Origin: a virus
Direction: 5' to 3' (one strand)
DNA: 58,102 bases
IMG/VR virus record: IMGVR_UViG_3300046787_000172
Location: 1-58,102 of that record
A program made the position numbers and the translations under genes. The notes under the pieces were generated by a model. The model worked only from the letters and a program-made list of their open reading frames with translations. It was not told where the DNA came from and searched no databases. The number at the start of each line of letters is the position of its first letter. Positions within the stretch are counted from its first letter, which is position 1. This document shows positions 46,163 to 54,251 of this stretch, in pieces.

Positions 46163-46671
46163 ACCCGATGACCCTATACCCCACGCTGGCGCTCGTAGCT
46201 TTGCTGGCCATGGGCGGGTTCTACAAGTACGGGTACAGCAACGGCTGGGATGACCGTGACGCAGAAATGCAAATCGAGATTGCCAGAAAGAACGAAGAGG
46301 CGCGAGCCAAAGAGCAGGAGATGGCCAAGGCTGTCGCTGACAAAGAAACCGAACTCAGAAAGGCCAACGATGTCATCAGCAAAAAGCAAATGGACCTTAA
46401 TTCTGCCATTCGTGCTGGCAGGGTGCGCTTCCCCACCGCCAGTTGTCCACAAGCCCCCGCAAGTGCCCCCGTTGCCGCAGGAGATAGCAATCAAGCGCGA
46501 AGCCAACCTGACCCAACGCCTGACGCAGATACTGGTCCCAGCGAATCCGAGCGCCAAACCCTCGAACTGATCGCGCAGATTGCGGCTGACGGGGACAGGG
46601 CGATCAACCAATTGAACGCGTGCATCGACGCGTATGACAACATGAGGAACATCATCAATGCTCAACGCTGA
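46159..46671 (+). CDS. i-spanin, Rz-like (170 aa)
   Basis: An N-terminal inner-membrane anchor (LYPTLALVALLAMGGFY), then a long charged periplasmic coil (KNEEARAKEQEMAKAVADKE, LRKANDVISKKQMDLNSAIR) and RAGRVRFPTASC. These features and the embedded o-spanin identify an Rz-type inner spanin, which joins inner and outer membranes in the last step of Gram-negative lysis. It overlaps the holin and endolysin genes. Confidence 0.85.
   Translation: MNPMTLYPTLALVALLAMGGFYKYGYSNGWDDRDAEMQIEIARKNEEARAKEQEMAKAVADKETELRKANDVISKKQMDLNSAIRAGRVRFPTASCPQAPASAPVAAGDSNQARSQPDPTPDADTGPSESERQTLELIAQIAADGDRAINQLNACIDAYDNMRNIINAQR
46370..46570 (+). CDS. o-spanin, Rz1-like lipoprotein nested in the Rz gene (66 aa)
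   Basis: The ATG at 46370 (AGAAAGG upstream) opens a frame +1 to the i-spanin gene and wholly inside it. The product has a signal peptide ending VLAGC (lipobox), then a Pro-rich mature part (ASPPPVVHKPPQVPPLPQEI). This is the classic Rz1 design: a small Pro-rich outer-membrane lipoprotein encoded within Rz. The frame is open back to 46250 but the signal peptide starts here. Confidence 0.85.
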   Translation: MSSAKSKWTLILPFVLAGCASPPPVVHKPPQVPPLPQEIAIKREANLTQRLTQILVPANPSAKPSN

Positions 46672-47290
46672 CCAACTCAAAAAGCTGCACATCGGCCCCC
46701 AGTGGGTCGATGCACTGAATGCCACATTCGAGCGGTTCAACATCTTGACACCCCGACAGCAGGCTGCCTTCATAGGTCAATGTGGCCACGAGAGCGGAAA
46801 CTTCCGTGTGCTGGAGGAGAACCTCAACTACAGAGCGGCGACGCTGCTCAAGCTGTTTCCGCGCACGCCTAAGCGCTCGTGGGGCTTTACGCCTGAAGAG
46901 GCCGCTGCCTACGAGAAGCAGCCTAAACGCATCGCCAATCGCATTTACGGCAACCGCATGGGCAATCGGGACGAGGCTTCTGGTGATGGGTATCGTTTTC
47001 GCGGTCGTGGTTGCATCCAGCTGACGGGCTCTGCAAATTATTTTCACGCTGGCAAGGCGCTGGGCGTGGACTTCATCATGGAGCCGGACCTTGTGGCAAC
47101 ACCTCAGTACGCTGCCATGACTGCTGGGTGGTTCTGGGACACTCAGAAACTGAACGCCTTGGCTGAGTCTGGCAACACTTTGGCCCTTACCAAGAAGATC
47201 AACGGCGGCACCATCGGGTTGGATGACCGCATCGCCCACACAAATCACGCCTTGGCGGTGCTGGGTGATCCCAATTACAATCTGGCCTAG
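46658..47290 (+). CDS. Endolysin, GH19 chitinase-like (210 aa)
   Basis: The GH19 lysozyme motif set is present: AAFIGQCGHESGNFRVLEEN with catalytic Glu45 and a second acid near 53-54, RIANRIYGNRMGN, and GDGYRFRGRGCIQLTGSANY. It cuts the glycan strands of peptidoglycan. No signal peptide or membrane anchor, so release needs the holin. Starts inside the i-spanin gene. Confidence 0.92.
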   Translation: MLNADQLKKLHIGPQWVDALNATFERFNILTPRQQAAFIGQCGHESGNFRVLEENLNYRAATLLKLFPRTPKRSWGFTPEEAAAYEKQPKRIANRIYGNRMGNRDEASGDGYRFRGRGCIQLTGSANYFHAGKALGVDFIMEPDLVATPQYAAMTAGWFWDTQKLNALAESGNTLALTKKINGGTIGLDDRIAHTNHALAVLGDPNYNLA

Positions 47291-47303
47291 TGAGGAAATC
47301 ATC

Positions 47304-48923
47304 ATGGCCGTTATCCCGATCAAGTCTTTTGGTGGCATCGCGCCCAAGGTGCCCCCGCGCTTTCTCCCTGACACTTCTGCTCAGGTGGCAAGCAACTGTG
47401 TGGTGTTTAACGGCTCCTTGCAACCTCTGACTGGCGTCGGTAGTGCAGTTGCCACGTTGACCAAGTCAGGTACACCCCTGACTATTTATCGCTTCGGTCA
47501 AGACATCATCTCGAACTCTGAGTACTGGTTCCACTGGACCACCGATGTGGATGTGTGCCGAAGTCAGATCGCCGGGGACACCTCCGAGTGGACTTTCTAC
47601 ACAGACGGCACGCTGCCCAAGGCCACGTACTCCACACTGGCGCTGTCTGGCTCCAACTACCCCACGGTATCTCGCCCGCTGGGTATCCCAGCGCCGACAA
47701 CTGCGCTCACCCTTACGCTCGGCGGCACGCCGACTGATGCTACGGCCATACCTGAGACACGTGTGTACACATACACGCTGGTCAACAAAGAGTCTGGGTA
47801 TGACTTCGAGTCCGCACCTGCTCCTGCTTCACTGAGCATTGATGTGAAGGTTGGTGAAACCGTCGCAGTGTCCAACTTCGACGCCGTACCTTCTGGGTAC
47901 ACGGCCACCCACAGACGCATCTACCGCTCGGTGTCGGGCACGTACCTGTTCGTTGCTGAAGTCACTGCGGCTACCACCAGCTACACGGACTCCGTGTTGG
48001 CCGAAGACCTTGGCGAAGAACTCCCAAGCCTGACATGGCTGCCACCCCCAGCAACGATGCGCGGTCTGATCAACTTGCCAAACGGCATCATGGCTGGTTT
48101 CGTGGGCCGGGACATCTACTTCTGTGACCCCTACCACCCGCACGCGTGGCCCATCGCGTACAACCAGACTGTGGACTACCCAGTGGTCGGCCTTGGCCGC
48201 ATGGACACCACGCTCGCAGTACTGACAACCGGCACGCCGTACTTCCTGCAGGGCAGCCACCCAGACTCCATGGTGGTGGTCAAGTCCGATTTGGACCAAG
48301 CCTGCGCCTCCAAGCGCAGCATCGTGAGCGCCAACGGCGTGGTGATGTATGCCAGCCCTGACGGCCTTGTGATGTTGTCCCCGGGCGGCTCCAAGCTCGT
48401 GTCTGAGGCGGCGTTCACGTACGCCCAATGGCAAGCGTTCTTCAACCCGTCGTCGATCCATGCCTACATGCACGACCGCAAATACGTGGCGTTCTATGAC
48501 AACGGTGTCACGACAGGCGGGTTTATCTACGACCTGTTGTCAGGCCAGTTCACACTGCACGGTGTCTATGCCACTGCGGGCTACACGGACCTTGTCAACG
48601 ACAAGCTGTTCTTGGCCTTCTCTGATCGCTCAGTCAAAATCTGGCAAGCTGGCTCTGCGCTCAGCTACATCTGGACTTCCAAGAAGTTCACCATGCCCTA
48701 CGAGATGTCTTACTCGTGCTCACAGGTCGAAGCCGAGGCGTACCCTGTCACTGCCAAGTATTACGTGGATGGCACGCTGGTGCACACTCAGACCGTCGCA
48801 AACCGCAGGCCGTTCAAATTGCCGGTGGCCGTTGGCCGCGATTGGGAGTTCCGCATTGAGGGCAATACTGAGGTATTCTCGGTAGCTACAGCGCAATCCG
48901 TGCAGGAGCTTGTCGGTGTCTAA
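47304..48923 (+). CDS. Tail nozzle-like beta protein (539 aa)
   Basis: TGAGGAAATCATC precedes the ATG at 47304. It opens IPIKSFGGIAPKVPPRFLPD, a beginning I associate with podophage tail tube/nozzle proteins, then beta-propeller-like repeats with an inserted fibronectin-like part (RVYTYTLVNKESGYDFESAP) and PNGIMAGFVGRDIYFCDPYH. Probably functions like T7 gp12, forming the tail tip channel. Confidence 0.65.
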   Translation: MAVIPIKSFGGIAPKVPPRFLPDTSAQVASNCVVFNGSLQPLTGVGSAVATLTKSGTPLTIYRFGQDIISNSEYWFHWTTDVDVCRSQIAGDTSEWTFYTDGTLPKATYSTLALSGSNYPTVSRPLGIPAPTTALTLTLGGTPTDATAIPETRVYTYTLVNKESGYDFESAPAPASLSIDVKVGETVAVSNFDAVPSGYTATHRRIYRSVSGTYLFVAEVTAATTSYTDSVLAEDLGEELPSLTWLPPPATMRGLINLPNGIMAGFVGRDIYFCDPYHPHAWPIAYNQTVDYPVVGLGRMDTTLAVLTTGTPYFLQGSHPDSMVVVKSDLDQACASKRSIVSANGVVMYASPDGLVMLSPGGSKLVSEAAFTYAQWQAFFNPSSIHAYMHDRKYVAFYDNGVTTGGFIYDLLSGQFTLHGVYATAGYTDLVNDKLFLAFSDRSVKIWQAGSALSYIWTSKKFTMPYEMSYSCSQVEAEAYPVTAKYYVDGTLVHTQTVANRRPFKLPVAVGRDWEFRIEGNTEVFSVATAQSVQELVGV

Positions 48924-51909
48924 AAAACTGCCCTTCGTTACGTCTGACATTCCCCGCGACCTGCGGTCGTTCCTCGACCGTTTGCGTGAGCTCGTGGCTG
49001 GCTCTGGCGGTGATCGTTTGCTGTCTGCCAATGACTTAGTTGGCTCTGGGCTGGCCACAGTGGATGCGAACGGGAACATCAAAGGCCCATCTAATTTTGT
49101 CGCTACGCCACCAGCGCCTACGAACGTAGAAGCCACTGCAGCCATCCGCAACATCATCGTCACATGGGATAACCCAGCGTACGTAGGCCACGCCCACGCA
49201 GAGGTGTGGGGCTCAAGCACCAGCTCGCAGTCCGCGTCGGTTCTTCTGGGCATGTCGCCCGGAGCCATCTACGTCGATGAGGTTGGGCCCAGCGTCACTC
49301 GGTACTACTGGGTGCGGTTCGTCAACACCAACAACACTCCGGGCCCATACAACGCACTGGTGGGCACATCTGCCACGACAGGTTCTGACGTTGCCTACAC
49401 ACTCGGTCTTCTGGCTGGGCAGATCACTGAGACTGAGCTGGCCACAGAACTCAACAGCCGCATCGACCTGATTGACGGCCCAGCTACAACAACCGGCACC
49501 ATCCCCAACCAGCTGGCGTTGATTCAAGGGCAGCTTGACGCGATCAACGCGTACCCTGACTACGACAACGGCACCACATACGCCGCAGACGACATCGTCA
49601 AGTATGACGGCGGGCTGTACAAAGCGCTGAGTTCTACGACTGGCAACCTGCCAACAAACGCTACGTACTGGCTGAAGATCGGCGACTACTCGTCGCTGGC
49701 TGACATTGTGGCTGCGCACTCCGAGGACATCAGCACGCTCAACACTGGCCTTGCTGGCGAGGTCACTGCACGCGAGACTCTGGCTACCCAGATGCGTGGC
49801 TCGTATGGCGGCACGGACATCACGTCTGTCACCTCGGGGTTGATCTACTCTGAGCGCACAGCGCGTGCAGCTGCTGATACAAGCCTTGCAGGGTCGATTG
49901 ATGTTGTCGCTGCCACAGCTGCAAGCAAGAACAGGATTTTTCGTCAGATCGACGCACCGTCGAGCCCAGAGACCAACGATGTGTGGGTTGACCTGAAGTC
50001 GAGCTATGACCCAGATTACTTCAGCGAAGACTATTCTGCGCCACGTTACAAGCAGTACCAATGGACTGGCACTGAATGGGTGGACATCACAAACACAGAA
50101 ATCACAGACAACTTCGCGTTGATTACCGTCGAGCAGCTTGCTCGTGCGTCTGCGGATGAAGCGTTTGCGCAGCAGATCACTACGCTTGAGACCTCGGTCA
50201 ACGATCCGACTACGGGCTTGGCGGCTACACGTGCCACGCTGATTAACGACTACTCCACAACGTCGACTGTCAACAGTGCCATTGCCAGCAGCAAGACTGC
50301 TTTGCGGGCATACACAGACGTGTCGGCTTCCCGCACGTTTAGGCAAGTCTCAGCCCCCACAAAGCGCGGCGTTGATGCAGATACTTCACTGGACATCCCG
50401 CTGCAGACTGGCGACGTTTGGATTGACTTAGACGACCATAACAAGCTGTACCAGTGGTCCGGCTCTGCTTGGGTGTACTCACCGGATGGAGCCATCACAG
50501 GCGCGGTGTCTGCACTGTCTGCCACGCTCACCAACGACTATCTGACTGAGACGGATACTGAGAACGCCATTGCCCAAAGCGCTACGTTTTTGCGTGCGTA
50601 TGCTGACATCCAGTCCAAGGTGTTCCGCACAGCTGATACACCGACAAAGCGTGGCGTTGACCCAGAGACTGCAGCGGACATACCGCTTGAAGTCGGCGAC
50701 GTTTGGTACGACACGAATGATAGTAACAAGCTGTACCTCTGGTCTGGCTCGGCTTGGGTGTACTCGCCTGACGCTGTTATCACAGGTTCTGTGACGGCTG
50801 TGGATGCCCGTGTAACGTCGGTCGAGAACACTCGAATTGGCTACTGCACCATTGGCGGCGTCGCCTCAGACAACACGACCAAGGCAGCTTGCGAAGCCGC
50901 AGGCGGCACGTGGAACGTCGGTATCCCCATAGCCACAGCGGTCAAGCAAGTCACTGTCAGCGACGGCGCAGACTCTGCAACTTTGGAGCAGCGGTTCACA
51001 GCCCAGAAGACGCTCAACGACGGCCTGAAGGCTCAGTACACCATCAAGCTCGACGTCAATGGGTATTACTCAGGTTTCGGCGTGTATGCAGACGCCACTG
51101 GCACCTCAGAGTTCATTGCGAACGTGAACCGCTTCGCGGTGACGACACCGCAGACGTCCATCGCTCTCAGGGCTACAAGCACCACGTACAGCCAAGGGGC
51201 TATCGTTCGCGTGTCTGGCCAAGACAGCAAAACTCTGGTGTGCAAGATCGGCGGCTCGACAGGCTCTGGTAGCATCACGGTAGGCAACATCGGCACGCTG
51301 ATCGTTGATGGCTCTGTCACATGGCAGGTAGCCAGTCGTGTCCCATTCGCTGTGCAGGCAGTACCCACGCAGATCAATGGCCAAGACGTCCCAGCTGGTG
51401 TGTACATTGACGCGGCTTACGTTTTGAATGCCACGATCCAGAATGCACAGATTGCTGACTTGGCTGTGGACGACCAGAAGATCGCAAGCCTCAACGTGGG
51501 TAAGCTCACTGCCGGGTCACTGCAGACGGACTCGCACGTCCAGTCTTCCAACTACGTAGCGGGTGCGCAGGGCTTTCGCATCAGCGCCAACGGCAATGCT
51601 GAGTTTCAGAACGCTGTGGTTCGCGGGGCTGTGTTTGCTACGTCCGGCACGTTTGCCGGTTCACTGTCTGCGGCTACCGGTACGTTCTCTGGCGCGTTGT
51701 CTGCGGCTACCGGTACGTTCTCTGGCGCGTTGTCTGCGGCTACAGGTACGTTCTCAGGTGATCTGTCTGCTGCTACAGGCACGTTCACTGGCGGGCTCGA
51801 CGTCAAAAGCGCTTCCTCCGGCGCTCGCATGGAAATCAAGAACAACGTCATCAAGGTGTTTGACGCCAGCGGCACACTTCGCGTGCAGATTGGAGACCTG
51901 TCAGCATGA
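48916..51909 (+). CDS. Large tail-tip / host-specificity protein (997 aa), GTG start
   Basis: AGGAG at 48904-48908 best fits the GTG at 48916 (seven bases); a TTG at 48910 is too close. N-terminal helix, then a fibronectin III-like domain (PAPTNVEATAAIRNIIVTWD), repeated helical/beta units with RTFRQVSAPTKRGVDAD and VFRTADTPTKRGVDPE (two copies of a 'PTKRGVD...GDVW' domain), a DUF1983-like region (FAVTTPQTSIALR...AAYVLNATIQNAQIADLAVD) and a tandem shaft repeat near the end. This resembles the C-terminal part of phage J-type tail-tip proteins; it probably binds the host. Confidence 0.75.
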   Translation: MSKKLPFVTSDIPRDLRSFLDRLRELVAGSGGDRLLSANDLVGSGLATVDANGNIKGPSNFVATPPAPTNVEATAAIRNIIVTWDNPAYVGHAHAEVWGSSTSSQSASVLLGMSPGAIYVDEVGPSVTRYYWVRFVNTNNTPGPYNALVGTSATTGSDVAYTLGLLAGQITETELATELNSRIDLIDGPATTTGTIPNQLALIQGQLDAINAYPDYDNGTTYAADDIVKYDGGLYKALSSTTGNLPTNATYWLKIGDYSSLADIVAAHSEDISTLNTGLAGEVTARETLATQMRGSYGGTDITSVTSGLIYSERTARAAADTSLAGSIDVVAATAASKNRIFRQIDAPSSPETNDVWVDLKSSYDPDYFSEDYSAPRYKQYQWTGTEWVDITNTEITDNFALITVEQLARASADEAFAQQITTLETSVNDPTTGLAATRATLINDYSTTSTVNSAIASSKTALRAYTDVSASRTFRQVSAPTKRGVDADTSLDIPLQTGDVWIDLDDHNKLYQWSGSAWVYSPDGAITGAVSALSATLTNDYLTETDTENAIAQSATFLRAYADIQSKVFRTADTPTKRGVDPETAADIPLEVGDVWYDTNDSNKLYLWSGSAWVYSPDAVITGSVTAVDARVTSVENTRIGYCTIGGVASDNTTKAACEAAGGTWNVGIPIATAVKQVTVSDGADSATLEQRFTAQKTLNDGLKAQYTIKLDVNGYYSGFGVYADATGTSEFIANVNRFAVTTPQTSIALRATSTTYSQGAIVRVSGQDSKTLVCKIGGSTGSGSITVGNIGTLIVDGSVTWQVASRVPFAVQAVPTQINGQDVPAGVYIDAAYVLNATIQNAQIADLAVDDQKIASLNVGKLTAGSLQTDSHVQSSNYVAGAQGFRISANGNAEFQNAVVRGAVFATSGTFAGSLSAATGTFSGALSAATGTFSGALSAATGTFSGDLSAATGTFTGGLDVKSASSGARMEIKNNVIKVFDASGTLRVQIGDLSA
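51665..51796 (+). repeat. Four tandem 33-bp repeats in the tail-tip gene
   Basis: Units start at 51665, 51698, 51731 and 51764. The first two are identical, the third and fourth diverge. Each encodes 11 residues (LSAATGTFSGA type); a degenerate unit (ATSGTFAGS) precedes them. In-frame gain or loss of units would lengthen or shorten the fibre shaft. Confidence 0.9.
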
Positions 51910-52199
51910 GCTTCGGCGCTAGAATCGTACTCAACAACGGAAGAGTAATCGACTCTAGCAAGTTGACTGGTTTAGTGCATGACGTTTTTGTGGTTGGTGG
52001 TGCAACTTCTGGCACAAAGGGATACCCAGAACTTGCTGGCTATGTAATTTACGCTGCGGTTCAAAAGTTTATCGCCTCGCCAGCCGGAGTCATTACTGCC
52101 AGTGTTTCTTACGCTGCTGGATACCCCGCTGTTAATTGGTCTCCTACCGGAAGCGGGGATGGGGTCGCAGATGCAACTATTTTGGTTTTTGTAAAATGA
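51906..52199 (+). CDS. Small tail-associated protein (97 aa)
   Basis: The ATG overlaps the preceding stop. Beta-rich: GARIVLNNGRVIDSSKLTGL, VHDVFVVGG, ELAGYVIYAAVQKF, ADATILVFVK. It lies between the tail-tip gene and a likely adhesin; possibly an adaptor or chaperone for it. Base composition shifts to more A+T from here to 53023. Confidence 0.6.
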   Translation: MSFGARIVLNNGRVIDSSKLTGLVHDVFVVGGATSGTKGYPELAGYVIYAAVQKFIASPAGVITASVSYAAGYPAVNWSPTGSGDGVADATILVFVK

Positions 52200-53023
52200 G
52201 CGATGGATTATTTTTGTCGGGGGACAACTCTAGCTTGTTGGTGACGACAGAGTCGGAGTCCTTGGTATTTATTGGGAAAGCAACTTTTGTAAGCCGACAA
52301 GGTATAACTGGGGCTGGGTTTGGTCCGCTGTACAACAGCACTACGGGTATCACTTTATACAACTGGCCGCAAGCATCTATATACAATTTTACGTTTGCTT
52401 CCGCAGGCAAAGACGCGGTGTATTTTGTATACGCCCCATATCCATACAAAGCCTCTATAAGTGGGGTGGAGCGAGTTAGCGGTACAGACACCATATATGT
52501 AACATCTCAGCCTGCAGGCTCGACCACGTTTGTTCCCACAGTCTACGCTTTTGCAGCTGCCAGTGTCGCGCAAACTTCAGGTTACGGCGTTAACGTATTT
52601 AAGTCTGACGGTACGCCTGCGTTTACGACGGCAGATAACATCATGTTTGCAAATAAAATATACAGTTCTACTGCACAAGCTAGCAACATCCAACCTTTAT
52701 ACGCGCCTAACGGGATAACGTATGTAGGCAATGGTCCTAATTACAATTCAGCAACGATAAGTTATATCGCGCCGACAGCTTCGGATGGCGCGGCAATCGC
52801 TAAGCCAATTATCTATTTCCCAGCTCCACAAACTGCTGTTGCTAGAAACTTTGGTAGCCAAAGATATTTTTATGAGTTGGCCGCAGCATACAACCCAACG
52901 TCTTCAGACTTGGAGCTGGAGTGGGTAAACAGTTTTTTTGGGTTTTCGTCATCTACGGCTACGTTTAACGTACCAAGTCTGCCGTTTTTTGCAATGGTGG
53001 CTGATGGTGCGCTGTACGACTAG
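52196..53023 (+). CDS. Putative adhesin/receptor-binding protein (275 aa)
   Basis: The ATG overlaps the previous stop (ATGA). A Gly/Ser/Tyr/Asn-rich beta protein (LFLSGDNSSLLVTTESESLV, FGPLYNSTTGITLYNW, VGNGPNYNSATISYIAPTAS). More A+T-rich codons (ata, tat, gta) than its neighbours suggest recent acquisition. Location after the tail tip implies host recognition. No family recognised. Confidence 0.55.
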   Translation: MSDGLFLSGDNSSLLVTTESESLVFIGKATFVSRQGITGAGFGPLYNSTTGITLYNWPQASIYNFTFASAGKDAVYFVYAPYPYKASISGVERVSGTDTIYVTSQPAGSTTFVPTVYAFAAASVAQTSGYGVNVFKSDGTPAFTTADNIMFANKIYSSTAQASNIQPLYAPNGITYVGNGPNYNSATISYIAPTASDGAAIAKPIIYFPAPQTAVARNFGSQRYFYELAAAYNPTSSDLELEWVNSFFGFSSSTATFNVPSLPFFAMVADGALYD

Positions 53024-53070
53024 CCGTAACCACACTACCCAACTCCACCGCAGTGAGCCATAATCCACCC

Positions 53071-53484
53071 ATGCCACACCTTGTATACGACCAAAAAGAA
53101 CGCATCGGTGCGTGGGTTGCCGAGCGGGTCGGGCAGGGTGCTGACTGGGGCAGCTTCTACGCCATTGGCGTTGTGAGTGGTGACGAAGTGCTGGCTGGTG
53201 TGGTCATCAACAACTACAACGGCTCCAATGCCACGTGCCACATTGCCATCGCTCGGCAGACCAAACAGATCGTCCCGCTGTTCCGTGCAGTGTGCGACTA
53301 TGCGTTCAGGCACTGCGGCCTGAAAAGATTGACTGGCATGGTTCCGTCAAATGAGCCTAAAATACTGGCATTCGACAAACACCTCGGGTTCGAGGAAGAG
53401 TTTGTGATGAAGGACGGCGCACCGGGTGCCGACATGCACGTTTTGGTAATGTGGCCCGACACCTGTCGCTGGCTGAAGGAGTAA
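53071..53484 (+). CDS. GNAT-family acetyltransferase (137 aa)
   Basis: The frame has the GNAT core: GSFYAIGVVSGDEVLAGVVI, TCHIAIARQTKQIVPLFRAV and the C-terminal LKRLTGMVPSNEPKILAFDK then HLGFEEEFVMKDG. It would transfer an acetyl group from acetyl-CoA. The ATG at 53071 has no clear ribosome site, nor does the GTG at 53053. Being among virion genes it may modify a tail component or be carried cargo; substrate unknown. Confidence 0.8.
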   Translation: MPHLVYDQKERIGAWVAERVGQGADWGSFYAIGVVSGDEVLAGVVINNYNGSNATCHIAIARQTKQIVPLFRAVCDYAFRHCGLKRLTGMVPSNEPKILAFDKHLGFEEEFVMKDGAPGADMHVLVMWPDTCRWLKE

Positions 53485-53487
53485 ATC

Positions 53488-54249
53488 ATGGGCGGTAAAT
53501 CTAGTCCTCCACCACCAGACTATTCTGGCATGGAAGCTCTCGGCAGGGAGCAGTTGGCGTTTTCCAAGCAGCAGTATGCTGAGATGATGCCTCTAGCCCG
53601 TCAGGTCTATGGCCAGCAGATGGACGCACAGCGTCAGCAGATGCAGCAGGCTCAGGACTACTACGACTACCAGCAAAAGACGTTCCGCCCAGTGGAGCAA
53701 GGCCTTGTCCGAGACGCTGAGCGTTTCAGCACTGAGGGGTACCGTGAGCAGTTGGCTGGCCAAGCCGCCGCTGCAGCCGGTCGCGCCTTTGGTGTTCAAC
53801 AAGAGATGGGTCAGCGGGCCATGGCCGCTCGTGGCGTGAATCCTAACTCCGGTGCAGCTATGGCGCTGCAGGCTCAGGGCAATCTGGGACTGGCCGCACA
53901 ACGCGCCAACGCCATGACAGGCGCACGCACACAGGCTGAACAGCTTGGCTTCGCTCGCCGGATGGACGTCACAGGCCTTGGCCGTGGCCTCGCAGGCGCT
54001 TCGACCGCTGCGTATCAGGGCGCTAATACCGCCGGTAGTTCGAGCATGAACACAGCCATGGCCCCGGGCGGTCAGTACATGCAAGGTTTGCAGCAGGCTG
54101 GCGGTACTATGGGCAGCGTTTTGAATTCACAGACCAGCGCATATAACGCAGGTATGGCACAGGCCGATCCATTCGCAACCATTGTTGGTACAGGCCTTGG
54201 CATTTATGCTGGCGGCGGCTTTGGTGGCGCAGGTAAAAAAGGACCCTAA
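53488..54249 (+). CDS. Internal virion protein, gp14-like (253 aa)
   Basis: It starts MGGKSSPPPPDYSGMEALGR, a beginning common to podophage inner core proteins, then an Ala/Gln-rich helical stretch (QMDAQRQQMQQAQDYYDYQQ), GQRAMAARGVNPNSGAAMAL and a Gly-rich end. It resembles T7 gp14-type ejection proteins that form a channel in the outer membrane. Confidence 0.7.
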   Translation: MGGKSSPPPPDYSGMEALGREQLAFSKQQYAEMMPLARQVYGQQMDAQRQQMQQAQDYYDYQQKTFRPVEQGLVRDAERFSTEGYREQLAGQAAAAAGRAFGVQQEMGQRAMAARGVNPNSGAAMALQAQGNLGLAAQRANAMTGARTQAEQLGFARRMDVTGLGRGLAGASTAAYQGANTAGSSSMNTAMAPGGQYMQGLQQAGGTMGSVLNSQTSAYNAGMAQADPFATIVGTGLGIYAGGGFGGAGKKGP

Positions 54250-54251
54250 TC

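Noticed and set aside
49213-50346. Antisense open frame of 377 codons under the tail-tip gene
   Set aside because: Same reasoning: no start signal, Arg/Val/Cys-rich, and the sense frame has clear domains.
51665-51796. Regular repeats resembling a CRISPR array
   Set aside because: The 33-bp units are contiguous with no spacers and encode an 11-residue protein repeat in frame.
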